From positions 124,001 to 188,000 of the forward strand of contig BJUU01000002.1 in NCBI GenBank assembly GCA_007988785.1: a stretch of 64,000 bases of DNA, read 5' to 3'. Both the position numbers and the translations under genes were made by a program. The stretch comes from Agrococcus baldri (GTDB lineage: Bacteria; Actinomycetota; Actinomycetes; Actinomycetales; Microbacteriaceae). This document shows, piece after piece, positions 1 to 8,020 of the stretch (positions are counted from its first letter, which is position 1; each line of letters opens with the position of its first letter). The notes beneath the pieces were generated by a model. The model was not told the origin of the DNA. It made no database searches and saw nothing but the letters and a program-made list of their open reading frames with translations.

Positions 1-2
1 AG

Positions 3-137
3 CACAGCGACGACTTCCTCGCGATGGGGCTGCTCGTGAACGACATCGGTGCCTACACGGGCACGGTGCCGATCGGCTCCGGCCCCTCGGTCGTGACCGT
101 GATGGCCGATGGCGGCTGGACGATCGCGGTGCAGTAG
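3..137 (+). CDS. C-terminal fragment of an unidentified protein
   Basis: An open frame enters from the left edge and ends with TAG at 135-137, giving 44 residues ending MADGGWTIAVQ. The piece is rich in Gly, Val and Thr and looks like beta-strand or beta-hairpin sequence, but it is too short to assign to a family. Nothing downstream is in operon spacing: the next gene begins 222 bases later behind its own promoter. No function is proposed. Confidence 0.5.
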   Translation, partial: HSDDFLAMGLLVNDIGAYTGTVPIGSGPSVVTVMADGGWTIAVQ

Positions 138-293
138 CTCATCACCTGGCGGGCAGCGGCCGCGGACGCAGCCGGTGCCCGCCGATTGCCCCTTATCGGG
201 TCGAAGCAGTTCTCCCGCGGCTCGCAGGTCACTCCGTGACCCGACGTCCGTACCACGCTTCCTGCTTCGCGCAGCGCCCCACCGACCTCCTGA

Positions 294-322
294 TTGCCAG
301 GCTGTTGCTGTCACGGTATGGT
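294..322 (+). promoter_or_regulatory. Promoter of the thiolase gene
   Basis: A -35 box TTGCCA (294-299) and a -10 box TATGGT (317-322) are separated by exactly 17 bases, so transcription should begin near 329, about 30 bases before the ATG at 360. The predicted start point lies inside the inverted repeat at 324-339. Confidence 0.6.
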
Positions 323-323
323 T

Positions 324-339
324 GAACAACTGTTTGTTC
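324..339. promoter_or_regulatory. KstR2-like TetR operator O1
   Basis: The inverted repeat GAACAA-CTGT-TTGTTC has perfect 6-bp arms. It starts one base after the -10 box and covers the predicted transcription start. The layout matches the AnCAAnnnnTTGnT pattern known for KstR2, whose relative is encoded at 1789. A near-identical site lies at 2584-2599 in the same position of another promoter. Confidence 0.65.
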
Positions 340-359
340 GCCAACGTCTCGAGGTAGCT

Positions 360-1532
360 ATGGGCGCTGTATACATCGCCGGATCCGCCATGACCGCTTT
401 CAGACGAACGCCTGGTCGTGGCATCCGAGAGCTCGCCGTCACCGCAGCCAACGGCGCTTTGGATGATGCGGGGATCTCTGCGGACGCAGTGCAGAGGATC
501 TTTTTCGGCAACGCGGCAGGCGCGACGGTGACGCACCAGGAGATGGTGCGAGGTGAAGTCGCGTTTCGCGGAAGCGTTCTGGATGGCGTGTCCATCATCA
601 ACGTCGAGAACGCCTGTGCGTCCGGCAGCTCTGCGCTCGACCTCGCGCATGGACTGATCGCTGGAGGCCAGGCTGACGCCATCCTTGCAGTCGGCGCGGA
701 GCAGCTCACTCACGACCAGAAGGAACGGTCGTTCCGCGCCCTGCGCGGCGCATCGGACATCTTCGAGATCGGTGAAGCCGGAGCTGACGAGGACTGGACG
801 CAGTCCCTACTGATGACCTACTACGCCGAGGAAGCCCGGGAGTTCGGCGACCGGACCGGAGCAACGGTCGAGGACTTCGCGCGCGTAGCGGTCAAGAATC
901 GGGCACATGCGGCGCTCAATCCGGATGCCCAGTACCGAACACCTCAGACTCTTGAGGACGTGATGGGTGCCCGCCTCATCGCAGATCCGTTGACCCTGTC
1001 TATGTGCTCGCCAATGACCGACGGCGGCGCTGCGATCCTGCTGTGCTCGGAAGCATTCGCGAGGCGTCATATCGATGGACCCTTGGTGCGTGTCAGAGGC
1101 GTGGAGCTCCGAGGCGCGCGCGCGGGACAGCACCCGGTCACCGCCGCAGCCGATGCCGTCGTTGAGTCGTCCGGCATCGGAGTCTCCGAAATCGATGTCC
1201 TCGAGCTGCACGATGCAGCAGCGCCCGCTGAACTGATCCAGTACTCGCAGATCGGGCTCGTGCGCGAAGGCGACGAGCACGTGATCCTGCGCAGCGGTCA
1301 GACGCAACTCGGTGGCAGCACTCCCGTGAACACGAGCGGAGGCCTACTGAGTCGTGGGCATGCCATCGGAGCGACCGGGCTAGCCCAGATCGTCGAACTG
1401 ACCGCACAGTTGCGAGGCCGCGCCGGCGAGCGCCAAGTCGAAGACGCGACACGTGCAATGGCCGTGAACACAGGAGGCTGGTTCGGTGGGGACTACGCCG
1501 TCGCGGTCGCGACCATCTTGGAGCGCGCGTAG
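360..1532 (+). CDS. Thiolase (acetyl-CoA acyltransferase, SCP-x type)
   Basis: This 390-residue thiolase probably cleaves a 3-ketoacyl-CoA, releasing acetyl- or propionyl-CoA in the cytoplasm. The nucleophilic cysteine is Cys86 in ENACASGSS, and the NTSGGLLSRGHAIGATG block near residues 324-340 supplies the catalytic His (about 334). The second catalytic Cys of biosynthetic thiolases is replaced by Asn in AVNTGGWFGG near the C-terminus, as happens in some SCP-x-type enzymes. The ATG at 360 is chosen because GAGG lies just upstream and the promoter fits; a longer frame from 294 would start inside the -35 box. It is transcribed alone behind a TetR operator and is the only thiolase in the window with an intact Cys. 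Confidence 0.9.
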   Translation: MGAVYIAGSAMTAFRRTPGRGIRELAVTAANGALDDAGISADAVQRIFFGNAAGATVTHQEMVRGEVAFRGSVLDGVSIINVENACASGSSALDLAHGLIAGGQADAILAVGAEQLTHDQKERSFRALRGASDIFEIGEAGADEDWTQSLLMTYYAEEAREFGDRTGATVEDFARVAVKNRAHAALNPDAQYRTPQTLEDVMGARLIADPLTLSMCSPMTDGGAAILLCSEAFARRHIDGPLVRVRGVELRGARAGQHPVTAAADAVVESSGIGVSEIDVLELHDAAAPAELIQYSQIGLVREGDEHVILRSGQTQLGGSTPVNTSGGLLSRGHAIGATGLAQIVELTAQLRGRAGERQVEDATRAMAVNTGGWFGGDYAVAVATILERA

Positions 1533-1788
1533 ATGCGGCGACGGCACCGGGTCTGTGCACGAACCGCAAGGCTTCGTCGGTAGTCGCCGTCCTGGCGCCC
1601 TTCACGATCATGCGGCCGGAGCTCTCGCATGGGCCGCGCCCCGCCCAGTTGCCTGAATGGAGGCTGCGACTTCAACCTCGGACTAATCTCGGGACGGAAC
1701 GCGTGACCAGCACGCGCTCCGCTCGTGGGCAGCCCTCTGAGGAGCCGGCGGCGGCAACCGGCAGCAGGCAAGCGAGTTTGGAGCAACC

Positions 1789-2388
1789 ATGAACGTTGTG
1801 GCAACCCCCCGAGGTGCCATTCTGGAGTCCGCGACGCGCTTGTTCGGGACCAACGGCTACGCGGGTACCACCATGAGGCATATCGCAACGGCCGTGGGCG
1901 TACTCCCCGGAAGTCTCTATGCACATATCCAGAGCAAAGAGGAGCTGCTAAGCGAGATCGTCGAGACGGGGATCGACAGATTCCTCGCGCTCGGACACGA
2001 GGTGCTCGCCTCGCCGGCGTCGGCCGAGGACCACATGTATTCCCTCATCACCGGCCATGTGCAGTTGGTCGCCGTCAACACCGACAGCATCAGAGTCGTG
2101 TACCACCAGTGGCGGCACCTCAGCGGCGAAGCCCGGGCACGCGTCGTCGAGAAGCGACGGGAGTACGAGGCGATGCTGTTGTCGGTCATCGACGACGGCA
2201 TAGAGAAAGGGGAGTTCGTCGGTGAGGCTCATCCCAACGTGAGCGCGAAGGCGATCCTCGGGGCACTGAACTGGACCTCGGAATGGATCAGGCCAGACGG
2301 ACCGGAGACCAGCGAGGAGATCGGCCGCCAGATGGCCGACACGCTGATCGGCGGTCTGAAGTCGGGCAGGGGAAGCCTCTCCTCGTAG
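1789..2388 (+). CDS. TetR-family repressor, KstR2-like
   Basis: A 199-residue TetR regulator with an N-terminal helix-turn-helix (about residues 8-55, including GYAGTTMRHIATAVGV and SLYAHIQSKEEL). Its C-terminal domain ends with a LNWTSEWIRPDGPET stretch, resembling the WVSVRWYRPGGP part of mycobacterial KstR2, which senses an acyl-CoA of steroid-ring catabolism. GGAG lies 5 bases before the ATG. The two inverted repeats of KstR2 layout at 324-339 and 2584-2599 flank this gene, so it most likely represses both the thiolase gene and the maoC-thiolase-DUF35-ligase operon until an acyl-CoA binds. The family call is firm; the ligand is unknown. No copy of the operator is seen in front of this gene itself. 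Confidence 0.88.
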   Translation: MNVVATPRGAILESATRLFGTNGYAGTTMRHIATAVGVLPGSLYAHIQSKEELLSEIVETGIDRFLALGHEVLASPASAEDHMYSLITGHVQLVAVNTDSIRVVYHQWRHLSGEARARVVEKRREYEAMLLSVIDDGIEKGEFVGEAHPNVSAKAILGALNWTSEWIRPDGPETSEEIGRQMADTLIGGLKSGRGSLSS

Positions 2389-2550
2389 CGCCTCGCCCGC
2401 TCCAGAGCAGAGGTCATCGGCGCCACGCCGCAGGTCACGGCGTCTCATGCAGCGGACGGCGCGCGCGTCGCCTGGCTTTGCCGTGCTCGCAAGCGCAAGT
2501 CGACGCCGCTCCGGCGCACGCGCCCACGCGCCGACGACCGGCCGCCGCAG

Positions 2551-2579
2551 TTGACATGTCGGAGCGATGTATGCATATT
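2551..2579 (+). promoter_or_regulatory. Promoter of the maoC-thiolase-DUF35-ligase operon
   Basis: A consensus -35 box TTGACA (2551-2556) is followed after 17 bases by CATATT (2574-2579). The predicted start near 2586 falls within the inverted repeat at 2584-2599, the same arrangement as at the thiolase promoter. Confidence 0.6.
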
Positions 2580-2583
2580 GGAG

Positions 2584-2599
2584 GAACAAATACTTGTTT
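2584..2599. promoter_or_regulatory. KstR2-like TetR operator O2
   Basis: GAACAA-ATAC-TTGTTT is an inverted repeat with 11 of 12 arm bases paired, matching O1 at 324-339. It lies between the -10 box and the GGAG ribosome binding site at 2600-2603. Bound repressor would cover the transcription start of the operon. Confidence 0.65.
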
Positions 2600-2608
2600 G
2601 GAGCCTCA

Positions 2609-3091
2609 GTGTTGAGTCAAGAGTGGACGGATCCGGTCTCTCGCCGGTTCGAGGATTTCTCGGTCGGTGACGTCGTGCGGACGCGAGGCCGCACGGTCGA
2701 CATAGGTGACTTCACTACCTTCTCGGGCCTGACAGGGGACCATTACCCGCTGCACACGGATCAGCAGTTCGCTGAGGGCACTCCGTTCGGCCGCCGCATC
2801 GCTCATGGACCTCTGACGTTCGCTCTGGCCGTGGGTCTCGTGGGCATGTCGGGCTTCTACGGAGACGCGGTCGTGGCGCTGCTGGGAGTGGATGGTCTTC
2901 GAGCGAAGAAGCCCGTGTTCGACGGCGACACGATCCGCGTCGTCGCGACCGTGATCGAGATGAAGAAGAACGACAGTGGCCGATCGGGCTCCGTGAAGCT
3001 GGGCTATTCGGTGCTCAACCAGCGAGAGGAAGAAGTGATGTACTTCGAGCAGAACAACTTGGCCCGCTGCCGTGAGGAGGACTCCGAATGA
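2609..3091 (+). CDS. MaoC-like (R)-specific enoyl-CoA hydratase
   Basis: A hot-dog-fold protein of 160 residues, the usual size of single-domain MaoC hydratases, likely adding water to an enoyl-CoA. The hydratase motif appears as TGDHYPLHTD, with Asp44 and His49 as the catalytic pair, followed by HGPLTFALAVGL. The GTG at 2609 is preferred over an upstream ATG at 2567 because GGAG sits 5 bases before it and 2567 lies inside the promoter. It is first in an operon with a cysteine-less thiolase-like protein, a DUF35 protein and an acyl-CoA ligase. In steroid catabolism MaoC-like, DUF35 and Ltp2 proteins cooperate in side-chain removal, so a similar hydration/retro-aldol role is plausible here. 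Confidence 0.85.
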   Translation: MLSQEWTDPVSRRFEDFSVGDVVRTRGRTVDIGDFTTFSGLTGDHYPLHTDQQFAEGTPFGRRIAHGPLTFALAVGLVGMSGFYGDAVVALLGVDGLRAKKPVFDGDTIRVVATVIEMKKNDSGRSGSVKLGYSVLNQREEEVMYFEQNNLARCREEDSE

Positions 3092-4314
3092 GTCTTCCCG
3101 TCGCACCTCTCAACATCACCGCCGGCGATGCGAACGATCCCGTCTTCGTCGGCGTCGGCGAGATCGTTTCGGGACGCTTCCCGGACCGGTCGTTCATCCA
3201 GAGCTTGACCCAGGTCGCCATCCGGGCGCTCAAGGATGCCAGCATGGTGCCCGCAGACATCGACACCGTCGTCCTGATCCCTGCGCTGCACTCCTTCGAC
3301 CAGCAAGCAGACCTCGTCTTCTCCCGGATGGTGGAGGAGCTCGGGCTCAACCGCAGGGCGAAGGCGAACTTCATGGTCCACTCCGGCGGCTCGACGAGTG
3401 ACAACGTCGTCCGCGTCGTCTCCGGACTCATCTCCTCGGGCCATGCCAAGACCGTGCTGGTCCTTCAGGCAGAGGGCTGGGGATCCGCCGATCTGCGCGA
3501 GATGGTCACGATGCTCAGCTGGAACGGCATCCCGGCTCAGTGGGAGCGGGAGTCGGGCCTCAACTTCAACTCCATCGGCGGGTTGATCACGCAGCGCTAC
3601 ATGCTCGAGTCGGGATCCTCGGCCGAGGATCTCGCGGGCGTGTGCGTCTCGCTGCGCAAGTGGGCGAACCTCAACCCGAATGCGATGTACGCGAACAAGA
3701 CGCTGAGCGTCGAGCAGGTCCTCGCTTCCAAGATGGTCTCGGACCCGTTGCACGCCATGGAATGCCCGATGATGGCGGATGGCGGGGTCGGCTTCGTGAT
3801 GACGAGCGCCGCGAACGCCAAGGCCAAGGATCTGCCTGCAGTTCGCGTCGCCGGCTCCGGCGGCGTCGTGTCGCACTACAGCATCGGGCAGGAGACCGAC
3901 CTCGCGACGCTCGGTTGGAAGATCGCGGCTGAACGCACCTTCGAGCAGTCCGGCTGGGGGCCCGAGGACATCGACATGGCGCAGGTCTACGACTCGTATG
4001 CGGCGGTCATGTCGATCGCGGTCGAGGGCCTCGGACTCGCCAAGAGTGGTGAGGGGGCGAGACTCATCGCGTCTGGAGCCACCTCCCCCGGCGGCAGCGG
4101 CATTCCGATGAACACGAACGGAGGGCTGCTCTCCGCCGGACACACCGGTGTCGGCGGCGGGACCGCCCTGCTCGCGGAAGGCGTTCGGCAGGTCCTAGGG
4201 CGTGCGGATGCGCCGCGTCAGGTCGCGGATGTCAACCGCGTGCTGATCGCAGGCACGGGTGGCAGCTACATGGATTCGCAGGTTCTCCTGCTCGAGCGCG
4301 CCGGAAGGAACTGA
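3088..4314 (+). CDS. Thiolase-like protein lacking the catalytic Cys (Ltp2-type, possible aldolase)
   Basis: A 408-residue thiolase-fold protein starting in a 4-base ATGA overlap with the maoC gene. At the position of the nucleophilic Cys it reads HSGGSTS (98-104), so it cannot run the normal thiolase reaction. It keeps a VYDSYA segment (Tyr301), like the YDxF block holding one catalytic Tyr of the steroid aldolase Ltp2, and also a thiolase-like NTNGGLLSAGHTG block near 342. Ltp2-type proteins work with a DUF35 partner, and the next gene is a zinc-ribbon DUF35 protein. A retro-aldolase acting on a beta-hydroxyacyl-CoA is the best guess; lipid-transfer protein or non-decarboxylating thiolase homologue are alternatives. 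Confidence 0.8.
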   Translation: MSLPVAPLNITAGDANDPVFVGVGEIVSGRFPDRSFIQSLTQVAIRALKDASMVPADIDTVVLIPALHSFDQQADLVFSRMVEELGLNRRAKANFMVHSGGSTSDNVVRVVSGLISSGHAKTVLVLQAEGWGSADLREMVTMLSWNGIPAQWERESGLNFNSIGGLITQRYMLESGSSAEDLAGVCVSLRKWANLNPNAMYANKTLSVEQVLASKMVSDPLHAMECPMMADGGVGFVMTSAANAKAKDLPAVRVAGSGGVVSHYSIGQETDLATLGWKIAAERTFEQSGWGPEDIDMAQVYDSYAAVMSIAVEGLGLAKSGEGARLIASGATSPGGSGIPMNTNGGLLSAGHTGVGGGTALLAEGVRQVLGRADAPRQVADVNRVLIAGTGGSYMDSQVLLLERAGRN

Positions 4315-4316
4315 CC

Positions 4317-4724
4317 GTGGACAAGCAGACTGAAGAGTTCAGATCAGGCCTCCGCCAGGGCGAGCTGCTGATCCAGCGATGCGAGCAGTGCTCAAGGCTG
4401 AACATGTACCCGAAGTTCGCGTGCCCGTTCTGCCAGTCGGAGGAACTGGGCTGGGCACAGGCAGCGGGCACAGGCTCCCTCTACGCGTTCACCGTCTGTC
4501 GACTCGCCTCGCCGGCAGGATTCGAGGAGGAGCTCCCCTACGCGCTGGCGATCGTCAAGCTCGACGAGGGCGTGCAGCTGCTGGGGCGCCTCACTCCCGA
4601 CGAAGACGGGGAGTGGAACGGCTACGCCCTTGACACGCCGGTCGAGTTCGTCACGGCCGGCAGCACCGGCGAGGGCGCACGGCCGATCGCCTGGTTCAGC
4701 CGAGCAGGGTCAAGCGCAGCGTGA
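4317..4724 (+). CDS. DUF35 zinc-ribbon/OB-fold protein, partner of the thiolase-like protein
   Basis: A 135-residue DUF35 protein with an N-terminal rubredoxin-like zinc ribbon (Cys22, Cys25, Cys36, Cys39 in CEQC and CPFC) and a C-terminal OB fold. Such proteins bind thiolase-fold partners; in steroid degradation the DUF35 domain of ChsH2 binds and activates Ltp2. The GTG start at 4317 follows the upstream stop by 2 bases, and the end overlaps the ligase gene by 4 bases, implying translational coupling. Its pairing with the protein at 3088 is inferred from order and family behaviour. Confidence 0.85.
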   Translation: MDKQTEEFRSGLRQGELLIQRCEQCSRLNMYPKFACPFCQSEELGWAQAAGTGSLYAFTVCRLASPAGFEEELPYALAIVKLDEGVQLLGRLTPDEDGEWNGYALDTPVEFVTAGSTGEGARPIAWFSRAGSSAA

Positions 4725-6313
4725 ACACCTGCGCGTACCTCGAGAAGGCCGCCCGGCAGTGGGGCGACAACCTCGCCTATGTGCATGGCGCTGACAGCAT
4801 CGACTACCGGGGCTTCTACGACCGAGTCCTCCGCCTCGCCGGCGGACTTCTCGCGCTCGGCCTTCAGCGCGGCGACCGGGTCGCCTACGCTCTCCCGAAC
4901 AGCCCACGCATCCTGGAGACGGTCTACGCGTGCTTCGCGGCCGGACTCATCGTCGTGCCGATCAACGCTCGCCTGCATCCGCGCGAGATGGCATACATCG
5001 CGACGGACTCAGCTGCTCGCGTCTTGATCTACGGGCCCACCTTCGACGAGGGCCTCCGCGAGCACCGAGCCCTGTTCGGAACCGTGGAGCACTGGATCGG
5101 CATCGAGCCGCACGCGGGAGCGGCCGTGTTCGAGGAGATCCTCCAGAGCGGCCCTCGACTGGAGCGCCCCGTCGATGTCGACCCGACGGAACCGTGCTGG
5201 CTGTTCTACACGTCCGGCACGACAGGTCGCCCGAAGGGCGCGACGTGGTCCCACCGGACGACATCGGCGGTCACGATGAACTACCTCGCCGACGTCTACA
5301 ACATCCAGCCCGGCGAAGTCGTCCTGCATACCGCCCCGATGTCGCACGGCAGCGGAATCGTCGCGATGCCCGTCGTCGCCAGGGGCGCGACCAACGCGAT
5401 CATGGACACCGCCAGCTTCGATCCGAAGTCGCTGTTCGAGACGATCGAGCGGACCAGGACATCGCACATCGCATTCGTCGCGCCGACGCAGATCATCGCC
5501 ATGCTCGACGCCTTCAAGCCTGGCGAGTACGACCTGAGCGGCTTGCGAGCCATCTGCTACGGCGGCGCGCCGATCTATGTCGAGCAGCTGCGACGGGCGA
5601 TCGATGCCTTCGGCCCGATCTTCACGCAGATCTATGGGCAGGGCGAGGCGCCGATCACGATCTCGGGCCTGCCTGCCTCCGCGCACAGGTCGTTGATCGA
5701 GGCCGGTGACGGACGGATCGGTTCGGCCGGCCAAGTGCGCACCGACGTCGAGGTGCGCATCATCGGACCCGACGACGAGATCCTGCCTCTCGGCTCTGTC
5801 GGAGAGATCGTCGCGCGTGGCGATGTCGTGATGCTGGGCTACTGGAACAACCCCGAGGCGACTGCGGAGACGCTGCGCGACGGCTGGCTGCACACGGGCG
5901 ACGTCGGGCTCCTCGACGATCAGGGCTACCTCTATCTGCTCGACAGGGCGAAGGACATCATCATCAGCGGGGGCAACAACATCTACCCGCGCGAGGTCGA
6001 AGAAGTGATCGTCCAGCATCCCGGTGTGTTCAACTGCGTCGTCCTCGGCGTGCCGCACGACTACTGGGGCGAGGCTGTCCACGCCGTCGTCATGCCGGAA
6101 GCTGGTGTCGAGCTCGACGAGCAGGAGATCATCGGCTTCTGCTCGCAATACCTCGCCGGGTACAAGAAGCCGAAGTCTGTCGAGATCGTCGATGAACTGC
6201 CGCTGAGCGGATACGGCAAGGTGCAGCGCCGAGAGATGCGCGAGAAGTACTGGGTCGGCCACGGCCGAGCCATCGGCGGCGGCGGCATCGATCAGCCGGA
6301 GCACTCGGCCTGA
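4721..6313 (+). CDS. Acyl-CoA ligase (FadD-type AMP-dependent synthetase)
   Basis: A 530-residue member of the ANL superfamily that should activate a carboxylic acid to its CoA thioester via an acyl-adenylate. The P-loop YTSGTTGRPKGATWSHR lies at 163-179, followed by IYGQGEAP, the GWLHTGDVG motif, DRAKDIIISGGNNIYP and the C-terminal catalytic Lys region YGKVQRRE. It starts at a GTG overlapping the DUF35 gene by 4 bases and closes the operon controlled by O2. Its 3' end overlaps the convergent DUF35 gene at 6292 by 22 bases. Substrate specificity cannot be read; the context suggests the entry acid of the pathway. Confidence 0.9.
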   Translation: MNTCAYLEKAARQWGDNLAYVHGADSIDYRGFYDRVLRLAGGLLALGLQRGDRVAYALPNSPRILETVYACFAAGLIVVPINARLHPREMAYIATDSAARVLIYGPTFDEGLREHRALFGTVEHWIGIEPHAGAAVFEEILQSGPRLERPVDVDPTEPCWLFYTSGTTGRPKGATWSHRTTSAVTMNYLADVYNIQPGEVVLHTAPMSHGSGIVAMPVVARGATNAIMDTASFDPKSLFETIERTRTSHIAFVAPTQIIAMLDAFKPGEYDLSGLRAICYGGAPIYVEQLRRAIDAFGPIFTQIYGQGEAPITISGLPASAHRSLIEAGDGRIGSAGQVRTDVEVRIIGPDDEILPLGSVGEIVARGDVVMLGYWNNPEATAETLRDGWLHTGDVGLLDDQGYLYLLDRAKDIIISGGNNIYPREVEEVIVQHPGVFNCVVLGVPHDYWGEAVHAVVMPEAGVELDEQEIIGFCSQYLAGYKKPKSVEIVDELPLSGYGKVQRREMREKYWVGHGRAIGGGGIDQPEHSA

Positions 6314-6777
6314 ATCGCGCGGCGCAGTGGCGTCGTCCCATGCGCCTCTGCAGGCCGCCACACCACTCCCGGGATACCGGACTCTGCTCTCACGAGCTCG
6401 CCTCGCATTCGCTGACCGCATTCGAGCCGTTCGACGCTCGGGTCGAAGCAGTTCCCCAGGACTCGGACACCCGCATCCGTGTCGACGACCACGATGGCGT
6501 ACGGCACACGGAGGGCGAACCACGGATGGAACGCGCGATAGCAGACGGCGTAGCTGTAGACGACGCCGGTCAGCGGGATTGCCTGCCAACCATAGGACTC
6601 GGTCTGGTCGGCCCCGTGCATCACGTGTGGGGGCCACTCGAGCGCTCCGTCACTCTCCCACCGCTGCACTCGGAACTCGCCTTCCTCCAGGCCCGCGAAG
6701 TGCGGGGCGTAGAGCGGGTCGCCGAGGTCGGGACTCGCTCGATCGACGGGCGCACCCTCTTCGCCGGCATCCGACAT
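6292..6777 (-). CDS. DUF35 OB-fold protein with a decayed zinc ribbon
   Basis: A 161-residue DUF35 family protein. The OB-fold part is recognisable (GVVYSYAVCYRAFHPWFA, VPYAIVVVDTDAGVRVLGN), but the zinc-ribbon region reads RWESDGALEWPPHVMH, with the usual Cys pairs lost while the LxWPP element remains. It follows the thiolase-like gene at 6795 by 17 bases on the same strand, forming the second thiolase-like/DUF35 pair of the cluster. It should act as a scaffold or activating subunit rather than an enzyme. The tail-to-tail overlap with the ligase gene is 22 bases. Confidence 0.75.
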   Translation of the reverse strand: MSDAGEEGAPVDRASPDLGDPLYAPHFAGLEEGEFRVQRWESDGALEWPPHVMHGADQTESYGWQAIPLTGVVYSYAVCYRAFHPWFALRVPYAIVVVDTDAGVRVLGNCFDPSVERLECGQRMRGELVRAESGIPGVVWRPAEAHGTTPLRRAIQAECSG

Positions 6778-6794
6778 GCTTCCGCCTCTCGTGA

Positions 6795-7982
6795 TCAGTT
6801 GTGAAGGATCGCGATCGATCCATCACCGAAGTCCCCATAGCCGGTCACGAGCCCCACGTTCGGATCGGCCAGCTGGGTGGGGCCCGCATCACCGCGCAAC
6901 TGGCGCACGGCCTCGACGACGTGGTCCATGCCCACCGCATGGCCATGCGACAGCAGGCCACCGTGCGTATTCACCGGAAGTCCGCCGTCGAAGCCGATCC
7001 GGCCGCCCGCGACGAACGCCGAGGACTCACCCCGTGCGCAGAATCCGATCTCTTCGAGCTGCCGAAGCACGATGAAGGTGAAGCAGTCATACAGCTCGGC
7101 GAAATCGATGTCCTCCACGGTGACACCCGCCATCGCCATCGCACGGGGTGCAGCCTTCGCAATTCCCATCCCCAGGACATCGGGGCGACTCGACAGGTCA
7201 TGCGGCACATCGGGATGCCCCTCTGCCCCGCCGCCGATGTAGACGACACGGTCGTGAGCTCCCTGTGCTTCGGCAAATGCAGCACGCGAGACGATCACAG
7301 CGGCCGCACCGTCGGTCTCCAGGCAGGCGTCGAAGATCTTGAATGGGCTGACAAGAATCGGCGCGTCATCGTAGTCCGCCGCGGTGAGCGGCCGGTCGAA
7401 CATGTACGCGCTCGGGTTGCGATTCGCATGCCGGCGCGCCGACAGCGAGACGTCCCGCATCCCCTCTCGCGCATCGCCATACTCGTGCAGCCATCGATTG
7501 GCGTGCAGGGCATAGTGCTGCATCGGGACGTCCAAGCCGACAGGTGCGTCGATGTTCCGCCGGACGTCGGCGCCAGGCAGCCCGAGTCCGTCGGAGGCGA
7601 TACCATCCGCGATCGTCGCGAGCCGTCGCGCTCCGGAGAACGCCGTCCAGCCCGTGGCCACCAGGACGTGCTCAGCGATGCCTGAGGCGACCACGGCTGC
7701 GGCCGCCACGACACCTGCGACTGCGCTTGCGCCCCCGATCTCCGAGCGCGCATGGAACTTGAGATCGCGGATGCCCAGGGACTGCACGAAGTCCTCGTTC
7801 GTCGGGCGCTCGCGCTTCATGACCAGGATCACTGCATCGATGTCACCCGTCGAGATCCTCGCATCGGCCGCTGCCGCCACCGCCGCCTGCAAGATCAACT
7901 GGCGTTCGGACTTCAAGGTGCCGCGAACGTGCTGGGTCTGCCCGACACCCAGCACAGCTGCTCGATCGGCGAACCCCGTCAT
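6795..7982 (-). CDS. Ltp2-like thiolase-fold protein without catalytic Cys
   Basis: A 395-residue thiolase-fold protein close to steroid Ltp2 in its C-terminal half: ELYDCFTFIVLRQLEEIGF (Tyr298) and NTHGGLLSHGHAVGM followed by HVVEAVRQLRG. No Cys occurs at the nucleophile position, where it reads RSEIGGASAV. From memory of Ltp2, its second catalytic Tyr lies about 50 residues after the first; here that place holds the thiolase-like His of SHGHAVG. The active site is therefore neither a full thiolase nor a standard Ltp2. The DUF35 gene downstream supports a two-component aldolase-like enzyme. The gene sits between the acyl-CoA dehydrogenase and DUF35 genes on the same strand. Confidence 0.8.
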   Translation of the reverse strand: MTGFADRAAVLGVGQTQHVRGTLKSERQLILQAAVAAAADARISTGDIDAVILVMKRERPTNEDFVQSLGIRDLKFHARSEIGGASAVAGVVAAAAVVASGIAEHVLVATGWTAFSGARRLATIADGIASDGLGLPGADVRRNIDAPVGLDVPMQHYALHANRWLHEYGDAREGMRDVSLSARRHANRNPSAYMFDRPLTAADYDDAPILVSPFKIFDACLETDGAAAVIVSRAAFAEAQGAHDRVVYIGGGAEGHPDVPHDLSSRPDVLGMGIAKAAPRAMAMAGVTVEDIDFAELYDCFTFIVLRQLEEIGFCARGESSAFVAGGRIGFDGGLPVNTHGGLLSHGHAVGMDHVVEAVRQLRGDAGPTQLADPNVGLVTGYGDFGDGSIAILHN

Positions 7983-8020
7983 GTCTCAGTCGCCTCGGAC
8001 TCCTGCGATTGACGCCGTGC

